Below, in pieces: positions 1 through 8,304 of a DNA stretch of 64,000 bases. A model generated the notes under the pieces. The model worked only from the letters and a program-made list of their open reading frames with translations, had not been told where the DNA came from and did not search any database. Position numbers and translations under genes: made by a program. This DNA comes from Symmachiella dynata (GTDB lineage Bacteria > Planctomycetota > Planctomycetia > Planctomycetales > Planctomycetaceae), in NCBI RefSeq assembly GCF_007747995.1, contig NZ_CP036276.1, positions 3,339,001-3,403,000 on the forward strand. The letters are read 5' to 3'. Each line of letters opens with the position of its first letter. Positions within the stretch are counted from its first letter, which is position 1.

Positions 1-272
1 TTTTCCGGAAACTGCTTTTTATTCGTAATTCAGTTTTCGATGGCTGGGGGTGGTCCGTCGGATTATTCGTTACACCTTGTACAACAGCACCTGGAAGGGA
101 TGATGTCGCATTGTCTGTGGCGTCCCGAAAATGGTTTTCTGGACTGACTCATAGGATCGTGAGCTATCTTGGTATTGTTGTTTAGTTTTTGAAAATTCGC
201 TTTGGCAATTGCGATGTTTTCCCAGACACCGATCCCCGGCCGTATCTCTGGTCAGTAACTAGCGAACCAACG

Positions 273-707
273 ATGGAACAATTCTCACCACCGGCTCCCT
301 TGACGGACAGTCAAGATGAAGCAGCGATTCGACTCTTGAATGATCTCGATCATTGGGCGGACCGTTGCAAAGGGCATTATTCGACAAAGCGAACGCAGCC
401 TCGCAACGCGTTTCGGCAGCGAGTTGCGGTGTTCGTTCCGGACGGGTATACGGCATTCGCCGAAAAGACAGTGCGCTATTCCTTCGAGGCTTGGGCACGC
501 AACCTTTCCTCGGGTGGTGTTTCGTTGCTGTATCCCGGGCAACTCAAGTTTGAGAAGGCGATTGTTTGCCTCAGTCCGGATCAAGAGGAAAAACGGTTTT
601 TCTACGTACGCACCTGTCGTAATCGCCGTGTCTCCCAGGATTTCTGGGAATACGGAATGCAATTCGAAGGTGTGGTGGAAGACGGCGATTCTCCGTCACT
701 GGATTAG
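273..707 (+). CDS. PilZ-domain protein
   Basis: A 144-aa protein from the ATG at 273; the frame is also open from a TTG at 189, but no good ribosome site decides between them. The layout fits a PilZ domain: an Arg-rich lead (RNAFRQR, about residues 47-53), then ARNLSSGGVSLL, matching the D/NxSxxG box, and a C-terminal WEYGMQFEG strand. PilZ domains bind cyclic di-GMP and change the activity of a host protein or a partner. Here the domain stands alone, so it would act as a soluble adaptor. The first Arg motif is not a textbook RxxxR, so c-di-GMP binding is not certain. No signal peptide or membrane segment is seen. queF follows in the same direction after 100 bases. Confidence 0.6.
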   Translation: MEQFSPPAPLTDSQDEAAIRLLNDLDHWADRCKGHYSTKRTQPRNAFRQRVAVFVPDGYTAFAEKTVRYSFEAWARNLSSGGVSLLYPGQLKFEKAIVCLSPDQEEKRFFYVRTCRNRRVSQDFWEYGMQFEGVVEDGDSPSLD

Positions 708-809
708 CATCGCAATTTTCCGCCCCAGCGAATTGGTCCGCAGCCGTGACCTCACTACAATGCACTCTGGATAGGTATTTCCAGAGCGGCAACAGAAAGG
801 GTCCCCCGC

Positions 810-1172
810 ATGGCTGAAGGATTTCGCCAGGAATTGGAAACATTTGAAAACCAGTTTCCTGATCGCGACTATACAATCGAAACGATTTGTCCCGAGTTTA
901 CATCAGTCTGTCCCAAGACGGGGCAGCCCGATTTTGGCGAACTGACGATTACGTACGTTCCCGACAAATTGTGCTTCGAGCTAAAGTCACTCAAAATGTA
1001 CCTGCAGCGTTTTCGCAACCATGGTGCATTTTACGAGCATGTCACCAACTTGATTCTGGATGACTTGGTTGCTGTCACACAACCTCGCTCGATGACGGTT
1101 CACGCCGCCTTCACACCGCGGGGCGGCATCCGCACCAATGTGATTGCGCAGTACACTGCCGAAAACCAATAA
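810..1172 (+). CDS. queF: NADPH-dependent 7-cyano-7-deazaguanine reductase (type I QueF)
   Basis: A 120-aa, full-length enzyme of the short (YkvM-like) class. It reduces preQ0 nitrile to preQ1 amine with two NADPH in the cytosol, the last free-base step of queuosine synthesis before insertion into tRNA. The nucleophile is Cys34 in [16 protein letters not shown], with Asp41 as its acid/base partner. The QueF motif [16 protein letters not shown] (residues 57-72) binds NADPH, and Glu76 in the following FYEHVTN contacts substrate. Start ATG 810 follows an A/G-rich stretch. No other queuosine gene is in the window. Its stop sits against a hairpin that terminates the convergent gene. Confidence 0.95.
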   Translation: MAEGFRQELETFENQFPDRDYTIETICPEFTSVCPKTGQPDFGELTITYVPDKLCFELKSLKMYLQRFRNHGAFYEHVTNLILDDLVAVTQPRSMTVHAAFTPRGGIRTNVIAQYTAENQ

Positions 1173-1205
1173 AAAAAGCCCGGCCGCGCGATGGTGCGGC
1201 CGGGC
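1171..1205 (-). terminator. Intrinsic terminator of the cytochrome c peroxidase gene
   Basis: A perfect 10-bp inverted repeat (GCCCGGCCGC at 1178-1187, GCGGCCGGGC at 1196-1205) with an 8-base loop. On the minus strand it is followed by seven T (the A run at 1171-1177), so it is a strong terminator for the gene at 1250-2791. It touches the stop of queF and may partly stop plus-strand transcription too, although no clear T run follows on that strand. Confidence 0.9.
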
Positions 1206-1249
1206 AGATTTGGTTTCGATTTCCCCTCGCTGGGGCGAATCGCAGGCTC

Positions 1250-2791
1250 CTATTTGGGGAGTCGGTCGCGCTCAACTTTGGGGAACGGTCCCGTGAGTGC
1301 TTTCATGAACGCCACCAGATCCGCCTTGTCCTGATCGGTCAGGTCCAGCTTTTTGATCTTATCGCTCAGGTGCGGATTGGGGTGACCGCCCTTAGCGTAC
1401 CATTCGACGACTTCTTCCAGCGTCTGCTGGCTGCCGTCGTGCATATAGGGAGCTGTGAATTCCACATTGCGAAGCGTGGGAGTCTTAAACGCGCCGCGGT
1501 GCTTTTCATCTTTGGTTTCGGTGAAACGTCCGAGATCCGGCTCTTCGGCATCCATTCCCACACCGAGATTATGATATTGCTCGTCGGTGAAGTTTGCACC
1601 GGCGTGGCAGGCCTTGCAGTCGGTTTTTTGTTCGTCAAAGAACAGCGCCCAACCGCGTTGTGCGCTTTCCGACATCGGATGAGCCTCTACGTCTTTTTTA
1701 GCCTGCTCGATTTCCGCATAGAACTCCGGATCATCGGTTTTGATCTCGGCCAACTCTTCGTCGCTCAGGTCGGCAAACCGCTTGGCGTTTTCGGCATAGT
1801 CAAACGGTGATGCGCCGGTGACGATCACGCGTTCGAATGAGGCGAGAGCACGGCCGACGTTGTCGATGGTGACTCCTTCGTCACCAAAAATCGACTCAAA
1901 TTGCAGACGATAACCCTCGATCCCCTTCAGGCAAGCCACGCACGCATCGTGTGTGTTGCCCATTTCGATGGGGTTGGCGATCGGTCCGACTGCTTGTGCT
2001 TCCAGCGATTCGGCACGGCCGTCCCAGAATTGTTTGTCGCTCAAAATACGATTGTAGCTGACCGGCGAATTGCGGCCACCTTCTTGTGCGTCGATACCCA
2101 CACCGAATTGGGTGCGTCGCGCATACCCTTCATCGGGGTCATGGCAACTGGCGCAACTCACAGTCGTGTCTGCTGATAACCGTGGATCGAAGTACAACTG
2201 GCGGCCCAACTCGATTTTGGCAAGCGTGAGAGGATTCTCGTCAAGGCCCTTGATCGCTGCTTGTGCGGAGGCCATTCCCAACGGCAATTCAAAGTCGATG
2301 ACTTCGTGGTTTTTGGGGTCTTCGAGCCATTTTTTAATTTCCTCAGTCGTCAGCGGTCCTTCGCCCGGAATTCCAGCTGTGAGGGGCGAGTCCACCGTCG
2401 GTGGCTTTGCCGATGCGGCTTTGGCGGGGGCCGCTGGTTTTTTCTCAGCGGCCGGTTTCTCAGCGGCCGGTTTCTTTTCGGCCGGTTTTTTTTCGGTAGC
2501 GGGTTCAGCCGGCGCCTTGGCGACAACTGTTTCTTTCGGCGTCACGTCCGCCTTGGCTTCTGGCTTGGCTTCTGGTTCGGCAGCGGGTTCAGCAGCGGGT
2601 TCGGTTGATGCATCGGCGACCTCAGTGGCCTCCGGTTCGTTGGTTGTTTCGGGTTCGACTTGGGTGTCGGTTGAAGCGGCGGTCGAGGAACCGGGCGTGG
2701 CCCCATCGTCCTTTTTCGCCGCACATCCCGGCATGATCGCCATGACCAACACGGCGCACAGCCATGTTGCGGGTTGGTTTCGTAATTGCAT
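1250..2791 (-). CDS. Dihaem cytochrome c peroxidase / MauG-family lipoprotein
   Basis: 513 aa. A signal peptide ends in a lipobox (MPGC, Cys23), so it is probably anchored to a membrane and faces the periplasm. Then comes a long Ala/Pro/Lys/Glu-rich tether (about residues 30-135) with repeated EKKPAAEKPA units. The catalytic part has two haem c motifs, CASCHDP and CKACHAG, and the family pattern LGRQLYFDPRLS. Such enzymes reduce H2O2 with electrons from small cytochromes, or oxidise protein side chains in MauG relatives; sequence alone does not decide. The start is firm: AGGAGG lies 7 bases upstream of ATG 2791. A secreted glutathione peroxidase lies just upstream on the same strand, which suggests a shared role in peroxide defence. 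Confidence 0.9.
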   Translation of the reverse strand: MQLRNQPATWLCAVLVMAIMPGCAAKKDDGATPGSSTAASTDTQVEPETTNEPEATEVADASTEPAAEPAAEPEAKPEAKADVTPKETVVAKAPAEPATEKKPAEKKPAAEKPAAEKKPAAPAKAASAKPPTVDSPLTAGIPGEGPLTTEEIKKWLEDPKNHEVIDFELPLGMASAQAAIKGLDENPLTLAKIELGRQLYFDPRLSADTTVSCASCHDPDEGYARRTQFGVGIDAQEGGRNSPVSYNRILSDKQFWDGRAESLEAQAVGPIANPIEMGNTHDACVACLKGIEGYRLQFESIFGDEGVTIDNVGRALASFERVIVTGASPFDYAENAKRFADLSDEELAEIKTDDPEFYAEIEQAKKDVEAHPMSESAQRGWALFFDEQKTDCKACHAGANFTDEQYHNLGVGMDAEEPDLGRFTETKDEKHRGAFKTPTLRNVEFTAPYMHDGSQQTLEEVVEWYAKGGHPNPHLSDKIKKLDLTDQDKADLVAFMKALTGPFPKVERDRLPK

Positions 2792-2904
2792 TCATTCACC
2801 TCCTGGATTTAATAGCGGAAATCTCGGTTGTCGGGTTGCTATCGCAACTTAATAAATTGCAACACCGGCGAGGCACTGGTGTTGATCTTCGTGTTTCATC
2901 GTCT

Positions 2905-3498
2905 CTATTTCTTTGCCAGTTCCGCTTCGACGGCTTTGATCACCTCCGGAGCATCAGGCTTGACGGGGGTGCGGAAGCGGGCGACGACTTTTCCGTCGCG
3001 GTTGATCAGGAACTTCTCGAAGTTCCATTTCACATCCCCAGTGTCCTTCAATCCGGTTTTGTCGGACGTCAGGAATTTGTACAGCGGCGGGGCATCTTCG
3101 CCGTTGACGTCAACCTTCGAGAACATGTCAAACTTCACGCCATAGTTCTCTTCGCAGAACGAGATAATTTCCTCGCTGGTCCCCGGTTCTTGTTTGCCGA
3201 ATTGATTGCAGGGGAATCCGAGAACCGCCAGCCCTTTATCGCCATATTTTTCGTGCAACTCTTCCAGTTGTTCATATTGCGGCGTTGCTCCACATTGGCT
3301 GGCAGTGTTGACGACGATTAAGACTTTGCCTTTGTACTTAGAGAGGTCAACTTTTTTGCCTGTGAGCGACTTCATCTCTTGGCTGAACACCGGATGCTCC
3401 TTTTTCTTGCCTGAGCCTTTTTCCTTGTCCTTGTCGGCGAAACTCAACGAGGCCAATACCATGACCAGACCGGTGGCGACAATCAATGATCGTTTCAT
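2905..3498 (-). CDS. Secreted glutathione peroxidase-like protein (Cys type)
   Basis: 197 aa with an N-terminal signal peptide ending near SLSFADKD and a Lys-rich linker. The thioredoxin-fold peroxidase domain has the catalytic set Cys69 (ASQCGATPQY), Gln103 (FGKQEPG) and Trp158-Asn159 (VKWNFEKFL). Cys97 in FPCNQF can act as resolving cysteine. The selenocysteine position is an ordinary Cys, so the reductant is more likely thioredoxin-like than glutathione (general knowledge of the Cys-type family). It would remove hydroperoxides outside the cytoplasm. AAAGGAA precedes ATG 3498. It lies upstream of the cytochrome c peroxidase gene with about 110 bases between, so co-transcription is possible. 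Confidence 0.92.
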   Translation of the reverse strand: MKRSLIVATGLVMVLASLSFADKDKEKGSGKKKEHPVFSQEMKSLTGKKVDLSKYKGKVLIVVNTASQCGATPQYEQLEELHEKYGDKGLAVLGFPCNQFGKQEPGTSEEIISFCEENYGVKFDMFSKVDVNGEDAPPLYKFLTSDKTGLKDTGDVKWNFEKFLINRDGKVVARFRTPVKPDAPEVIKAVEAELAKK

Positions 3499-3686
3499 GT
3501 GAGGTTCCTTTCCCGTCGGCCAGTTACGTCTAGTCGCTTGCCGACGAAATCAAGTAGGTGGGTATTTGTAGAACCAGTTTCAAAACCTGGTTGCGTTTGT
3601 TCCTGAAACGTTCAAGTCCGTGCCAGTGGGACGCGTCAGAGGATTTTGAAACAACTGGTCGGTAGGGTGGCCCGCGCTCGATTATG

Positions 3687-4424
3687 TCACGGTAGCTCGC
3701 GAATTCGCAAGTCACGGAATTCTATGGGGGAACCCTCAGATTCCAAGCACAAATATCCGGTCCGCGGGTCGCATTCTGTGCCGCCGGAGACTTCTTCGCC
3801 GTTGACCCACAAGCGAACTTCGCCGTTGACCGCTCGGATATAATAGTGATTCCACTCTCCCACCCCTTTGCTGAGGTTTTTGGAAGGGAAACTGCGGCGT
3901 CCGTTGGGGGCAAAGGGAGGAAACGGCTTCATTTTCGATTTCCCTACGGGAAAGACGTCGCCGTGCGTGGTGAACCAGTCCGACTTTTTGCCGTTTTTCT
4001 TTTCGAAATTCTCTGCATACCCGTGATCGAGCACCTGGTTTTCGATTCCGTGCGGCAATTTGCCCGGCTTCAGTCCTTCCAGCGAGGCGGGCGGGGTCCA
4101 GATAAAGACGCCGGAATTGCCGGCTGACTTCAGGTGCCGCCACTGGACGACCAATTCGATGTTGGTGTAGGTCTTATTTGAGCGAATTACACCCACCGGT
4201 TTGCCGGTGCAATAGAACGTCCCGTCTTTAAAACTCCAGGTGTCCTTGTCGCAGTTGACGTTGGTGAAATCCTCAAGCGTGAGCGATTTCCAGCCGGGGC
4301 CGGTGCCATTGATCTTGGCGGCTGTCACGGCTGTCTGTTTTTTGTCCTCTTCTGCGCGGCAGAACAGCGCTGTGGATACGAGAACGCCGGCAATGAGCAG
4401 GGTCGAGCTAAAGTGTGTTTTCAT
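3687..4424 (-). CDS. Secreted DUF1080 (3-keto-disaccharide hydrolase-like) protein
   Basis: 245 aa from ATG 4424, giving a clean signal peptide (MKTHFSSTLLIAGVLV to FCRAEE); an in-frame ATG at 4442 would add six residues. The rest is one concanavalin-like jelly-roll domain with usual DUF1080 landmarks: WKSLTLEDFTN, WSFKDGTFYCTG, LVVQWRHLKSAGNSGVF, HGIENQVLDHGYAENF and the C-terminal IEFRDLRIREL. Planctomycetes carry many paralogs; some characterised relatives act on 3-keto-glycosides, most are unassigned. Its substrate cannot be read from sequence. No operon partner is evident. Confidence 0.85.
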   Translation of the reverse strand: MKTHFSSTLLIAGVLVSTALFCRAEEDKKQTAVTAAKINGTGPGWKSLTLEDFTNVNCDKDTWSFKDGTFYCTGKPVGVIRSNKTYTNIELVVQWRHLKSAGNSGVFIWTPPASLEGLKPGKLPHGIENQVLDHGYAENFEKKNGKKSDWFTTHGDVFPVGKSKMKPFPPFAPNGRRSFPSKNLSKGVGEWNHYYIRAVNGEVRLWVNGEEVSGGTECDPRTGYLCLESEGSPIEFRDLRIRELP

Positions 4425-4579
4425 CAGTAGGTACCGAATCATGGAATGTGCCTGTAAAGAGCGATGATCTCAGCAGGCTATCATACCGAGGCGGCAGCGC
4501 GCACGCGAGTCGTAGGAACCGGCGAATCGCAAATGCCGGCCCTCAAAACTTGCAGACGCTGTGACCTACGCGACGAGGG

Positions 4580-4903
4580 TTACGTCCCGCTGGATTCGAT
4601 AATACGTTCCAGGTGTTGCTCGCGGCTTTTTTCCAGGCGAAAGGTGACTTCCGAGACTTTGCCCTCTTCGTTGGGGACAAAATCAACGATGACCCCCTGT
4701 TGATACAGGGCATCCCAGCCGGGGTCGACTGCTTGAATCGGATCCCAGAAACTGAGTCGTTCCAGCCGTTTGAGAGAATTGGTCGTGTGCGATTCGGTTT
4801 TGATCGATTCAATCGACAAAGTGACATCGAACGAACGACTCTGGAAAAGGCGTTTTCTTAAAGTGACGCCGTACTCAGTCCAACATTTTTTTTCTAACGC
4901 CAA
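4580..4903 (-). CDS. Hypothetical protein (107 aa)
   Basis: Not recognised. The start is a TTG at 4903, chosen because GGAGG lies 8 bases upstream (minus strand). The protein is charged, has no membrane segment or Cys cluster, and contains KRLERLSFWDPIQAVDPGWDA followed by a predicted beta strand VIVDFVPNEE. This could be a small alpha/beta domain. It is about 60 bases downstream of floA on the same strand and may be the last gene of that transcript. Confidence 0.55.
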   Translation of the reverse strand: MALEKKCWTEYGVTLRKRLFQSRSFDVTLSIESIKTESHTTNSLKRLERLSFWDPIQAVDPGWDALYQQGVIVDFVPNEEGKVSEVTFRLEKSREQHLERIIESSGT

Positions 4904-4962
4904 AATGAAGTCCTCCGAAACTACGTTGTTGTAGCCACTACGACCAAAATGTCAGCCTTGGT

Positions 4963-5958
4963 TTAATGGCCATTGTCTGTCCAGCGAGACCCCGTAAATG
5001 CGACGCTCTTGCGTTCGGCATCCGGTGACTCATCCATTCCCAATTGGCCCGCCCGATAGGCATGGGCAATCGCGGCGGGGACTTGTGCCTCCGCTAGGAC
5101 AACCCGTGCCTGATTTTCGCGTGTGAGCGCTTTCATTTCTTGTTCAAAAGCGATTGCAGCCGCGAGCCGTTCTTCGGCTTTGGCGCGGGCGATACGGATG
5201 TCGGCTTCTGCTTGATCCGTTTGCAAGCGTGCCCCCACGTTCTCGGCGACATCGATGTCAGCAATATCGATGGAAACGATCGAAAAAGCCGTTTGTGAAT
5301 CCAATCCGCGTTCCATGACTTGATGGCTGATGCGGACCGGTTCGGCCAGTGCTTCGGCATAGGTTTCACAAGAGCCGATCGCCGAAACGACCCCTTCACC
5401 GATGCGAGCGATGACGGTTTGTTCCGTGGCGCCACCGATTAACTGCAGGAGGTTGGTGCGGACGGTCACGCGGACGCGGACTTTGAGTTGAATCCCGTCC
5501 TTGGCGACGGCGGAGACCATCGCGGCTCCTGCAACGTCGGGGTCGGGGCAATCGATGACCTTGGGATTGACGCTGACTTGGACTGCATCCAGGACATTGC
5601 GGCCGGCCAGGTCAATGGCAGCGGCGGTGTCCCAATCCAGACTGATTTTGGCGCGGTGTGCGACGATCAGTGCGAGGACCACTTGCAGCAAATTTCCCCC
5701 GGCCAGCACATGGGCTTCCAACGCCTGCGTCGTGATCGAATCCAATCCCGCTTGTACCGTCATCACCTTCGCTTCCACGATGTTCCGCGGATTGACTTTT
5801 CGTAGCGACATCATCACTAACGCTGCCATGCTGATTTTCGTACCGGTGACAGTTGCCCACAGCCAAAGACGAAAGTATTTGCCGACTAAAAACAGGCTGC
5901 CCAACGCCAACAGCGCTAGCACAGCCATTCCAAGCCATTTCAGCAGGTCAGGTATCAT
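4963..5958 (-). CDS. floA: Flotillin-like protein FloA (SPFH family)
   Basis: 331 aa. Two close hydrophobic stretches at the N-terminus (about residues 5-55) anchor it to the membrane. The SPFH/band-7 region follows, with strongly conserved FloA segments: ALEAHVLAGGNLLQVV, IDLAGRNVLDAVQVSVNPKV, GIQLKVRVRVTVRTNL and RIGEGVVSAIGS. An Ala/Glu-rich helical C-terminus (ADIRIARAKAEERLAAA) is where such proteins self-assemble. FloA forms membrane foci thought to organise ordered lipid domains and help membrane-protein complexes. The start overlaps the upstream zinc-ribbon gene by 4 bases (ATGA), so they are translationally coupled. Confidence 0.93.
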   Translation of the reverse strand: MIPDLLKWLGMAVLALLALGSLFLVGKYFRLWLWATVTGTKISMAALVMMSLRKVNPRNIVEAKVMTVQAGLDSITTQALEAHVLAGGNLLQVVLALIVAHRAKISLDWDTAAAIDLAGRNVLDAVQVSVNPKVIDCPDPDVAGAAMVSAVAKDGIQLKVRVRVTVRTNLLQLIGGATEQTVIARIGEGVVSAIGSCETYAEALAEPVRISHQVMERGLDSQTAFSIVSIDIADIDVAENVGARLQTDQAEADIRIARAKAEERLAAAIAFEQEMKALTRENQARVVLAEAQVPAAIAHAYRAGQLGMDESPDAERKSVAFTGSRWTDNGH

Positions 5959-6254
5959 GGCCCGCCTGAGTCACGTTTGGTGGCGGTCAGAATATGTCCG
6001 CATTGGCAAATGGTTTTACGCACGTGTACGACTGCTTTGCATTTGCGGCACAACCTTTGCCACGCATGCAATCCCGATGTGCTCTTGGGTTTGACCGGTT
6101 TGGGAGCACGTTTGTATTCTGCCAAGCGTTCCGCATCGGCTTGCTCAGCCGCACATTGTGGGTGAATACCTTCGGCGGAATAACTCGTAAAACCGCAGAC
6201 GGGACAACGTTTCCGCAACGGAGCCGAATATAAAGGGACCGGCTTACTTATCAT
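5955..6254 (-). CDS. Small zinc-ribbon protein coupled to floA
   Basis: 99 aa from ATG 6254, which has GGAG six bases upstream; an ATG at 6260 is too close to that site. It has two Cys knuckles, CPVCG near the N-terminus and CRKC with CQCG near the C-terminus. These could form one or two zinc ribbons, joined by an Ala/Lys/Pro linker. No known enzyme signature. Its stop overlaps the floA start by 4 bases, so it probably serves the same membrane-domain function or regulates it; that is inference. Confidence 0.6.
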   Translation of the reverse strand: MISKPVPLYSAPLRKRCPVCGFTSYSAEGIHPQCAAEQADAERLAEYKRAPKPVKPKSTSGLHAWQRLCRKCKAVVHVRKTICQCGHILTATKRDSGGP

Positions 6255-6288
6255 CTGCATCTCCGATAACGATTGACCGATCTATAAA

Positions 6289-6318
6289 TTGTGACGTGTG
6301 CGTATTGTGACGTGTGCG
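6289..6318. repeat. Tandem direct repeat of 14 bases
   Basis: TTGTGACGTGTGCG occurs at 6289-6302 and again at 6305-6318, two bases apart (16-base period). It lies 35 bases upstream of the zinc-ribbon/floA operon start, where a regulator binding two helical turns might sit. Nothing else identifies the binder. Confidence 0.5.
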
Positions 6319-6766
6319 ATAGGGACGCCATGACGAATTCGTCGAAGGCGTCACATTCCGGGCCTCATCTTTCGAAATCACTTTCAATGTCGATCCTGCG
6401 AACGATGCGTGGATCATTCGCTGAACGACAGACCGAAAGCTTAATCTCCCCCGTCTTGCTGCGACCGAATGTGTTTTTCCCAGCGAAAAAGAATCGTCGC
6501 CCCAAGTCACAAACCGAACCGGCCTGGTGATTCAGCAGCGGGTTTGTCTCATGGTTCCGGTGCAGTCGCGCTGCTGGGGTGACTACACCAATTATTTCTG
6601 CACCGATTTGTGTCTGCATTTGAAGGCGCAAAGAATCAATCGCCACCAAGGGGGAGGCCACTACGCGCCGTTGAAGAAAATCTTGCTGCAATGTGCACTT
6701 GCATTTTTAGCACATACAAATATAGTATGTGCGATCTTGTTGGTTGTCAACAGTAGGAGCCAAACG
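6319..6766. other. Intergenic region with paired dyads
   Basis: No convincing gene; open frames here lack ribosome sites and domain signals. Two dyads lie just upstream of the gene at 6767: an imperfect palindrome around GTGCAC (6687-6703, arms TGCAA and TTGCA) and a perfect inverted repeat GCACATAC (6710-6717) / GTATGTGC (6725-6732) around a 7-base AT spacer. Their position suggests operator sites for the downstream gene. Confidence 0.4.
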
Positions 6767-7300
6767 ATGAAAAACGTCGTCATGACGCGCGAAGTCTTTC
6801 TTGAAGATCGACAAGGAAAAACCTTCGCCGACGTCGTCAACGACCCGGATCAGCCCTTTGATGCCGTTCTCGAGTTTTTCAGTTCTGCCGACCGGCAGCG
6901 GCGCATGGAGGAGGCTGAGATTCACCATGACCGGTCCCCTTTGGCCGGCGTTGTCCGGGAGTTGGAAGCGATACCGATTATTGATCAGTTTCTGAGCGAG
7001 ATTCATACGCGTCGCAGCAATCGATTGCGTCAGGCGATCGGCGTGGTGGTGCGGATTGTCATGCAACGCCGCGGTTGGCGGAAAACTGGGCGTAAAGGGT
7101 CCCTTGGCGTGCGTGCCGCAAAAACCGAGAAACGGTCGGCACATCACAACACCGGGGGATTAGCATTTTGGTTCATCCGCGGGGAGCGGTATGAACTTGA
7201 GGGCGGAATGCCTTATCAGTCGGTCCGAGAACGCTGTAAGGCCTTTGAAACCGAAACACAGAGCGATGCGACCACTAAATTGAGCGATGCAATCAATTAG
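6767..7300 (+). CDS. Hypothetical protein (177 aa)
   Basis: Start chosen at ATG 6767 because AGGAG lies 8 bases upstream; the frame is open further upstream but that part looks non-coding. The protein begins MKNVVMTREVFLEDRQGKTF. A middle segment, VRELEAIPIIDQFLSEIHTR, is followed by a very basic stretch (RIVMQRRGWRKTGRKG) that could bind nucleic acid. No signal peptide, Cys cluster or known motif was recognised. Two inverted repeats upstream suggest regulation. It stands alone between floA and the 71-aa gene. Confidence 0.5.
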   Translation: MKNVVMTREVFLEDRQGKTFADVVNDPDQPFDAVLEFFSSADRQRRMEEAEIHHDRSPLAGVVRELEAIPIIDQFLSEIHTRRSNRLRQAIGVVVRIVMQRRGWRKTGRKGSLGVRAAKTEKRSAHHNTGGLAFWFIRGERYELEGGMPYQSVRERCKAFETETQSDATTKLSDAIN

Positions 7301-7626
7301 CTCAAGCAAGACAACAATGCCAATAGGCAATCAAAGTCAACGAATTCAGCGGCAGTGAAACGAGGTTCTCGCTAAGCCCCAGGCGTCATATGTACAAACG
7401 CCCTGGATGTTGGATCCGAGGAGGTCTCACCAGCCAAGGCAGCAGCGTTCGCGATCGTTGGCTTGCGATGCAAGTTGGCAGTGATAGTCGATGAAATGAA
7501 ACGAACTGGGGCCTGACCGGCGGTTACGTTGTGGTAACCGTTTGATGTGCAGGTATTTTTCGCAATCGGCCGCAGAGGGACAATTGGCCCCCGACCGGTA
7601 GTGCGACAACTGAATGGAGAGCAAAC

Positions 7627-7842
7627 ATCGCCAAGAATCAAAATACCTACGCCAAGCGTCAACGTGAAATGGAAAAGAAAGTCAAAGCCGAACAGAAACG
7701 GGCACGACGTCTCCAACGCAAAAATGGCATTCCAGCGGACGTCAGGGCAGACGATACCGACACGCCAGCCGGTTTAGATAATTCGGATGAAGACGTCGCG
7801 ACGGACGCTGAAAAAGAGGTCGATCTCGATCCACCAGTCTGA
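7627..7842 (+). CDS. Small basic/acidic protein with apparent ATC start (71 aa)
   Basis: The frame reads (I/M)AKNQNTYAKRQREMEKK, then more Lys/Arg, then an acidic tail ending DAEKEVDLDPPV. This resembles small proteins I recall from planctomycetes and other bacteria that begin M-A/G-x-N-x-N-T-Y-x-K-R-x-R-E-M; I could not search for them. No ATG, GTG or TTG lies in frame upstream for some distance. GGAG ends 8 bases before the ATC at 7627, as expected for a real start. The alternative is ATG 7669 (Met15), which would remove the conserved-looking head. Function unknown; the basic half suggests RNA or ribosome association. Confidence 0.55.
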   Translation: MAKNQNTYAKRQREMEKKVKAEQKRARRLQRKNGIPADVRADDTDTPAGLDNSDEDVATDAEKEVDLDPPV

Positions 7843-8304
7843 TGCGAGTCGCCGCATCATGTGTTCCTGGTATCCGCTGCGGTTGTTAGTGAAATGACGA
7901 GCCAAGGCATCAGCGAGCAGCGGATTGAATCGGCTCGATAAATCCAACGTCGTTGGTTGTGGGAGTCGCTCTTTTGCTATCCAAAAAGTGTTTGGCACTC
8001 TCAATTGCACGAATCGCAGTTCGTCGCATATAACGTCCAACCAGGATCAAACGGTTCGCGTGCCTTGATGTTCATATCTCATCTGATGCAAACGCGAAAC
8101 CGTGAGCGTGCAATAATGCGGCGCCATTGAGGCGTTCGTGATGCGTCGCTGCGGTCGACAGCCTTCGATTGCTAGATGGTTCGATGGCCTCGGACGATGT
8201 ATTCAATTTCGTTCAGACAACGCGGATGTTACGTGACCACGGTTGCCCTGTGACCATTCGTGTGGCGGAACGAATTCGACTGAGGCTGACTTAAGGAACT
8301 AGGG
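7843..8304. other. Region without recognised gene
   Basis: About 460 bases. Short open frames on both strands lack ribosome sites or domain signals. Nothing structural stands out. The stretch 7301-7626 before the 71-aa gene is likewise empty. Confidence 0.4.

Noticed and set aside
6365-6691. 108-aa minus-strand gene upstream of floA's zinc-ribbon partner
   Set aside because: No ribosome site, no domain signal, and it overlaps regulatory dyads.
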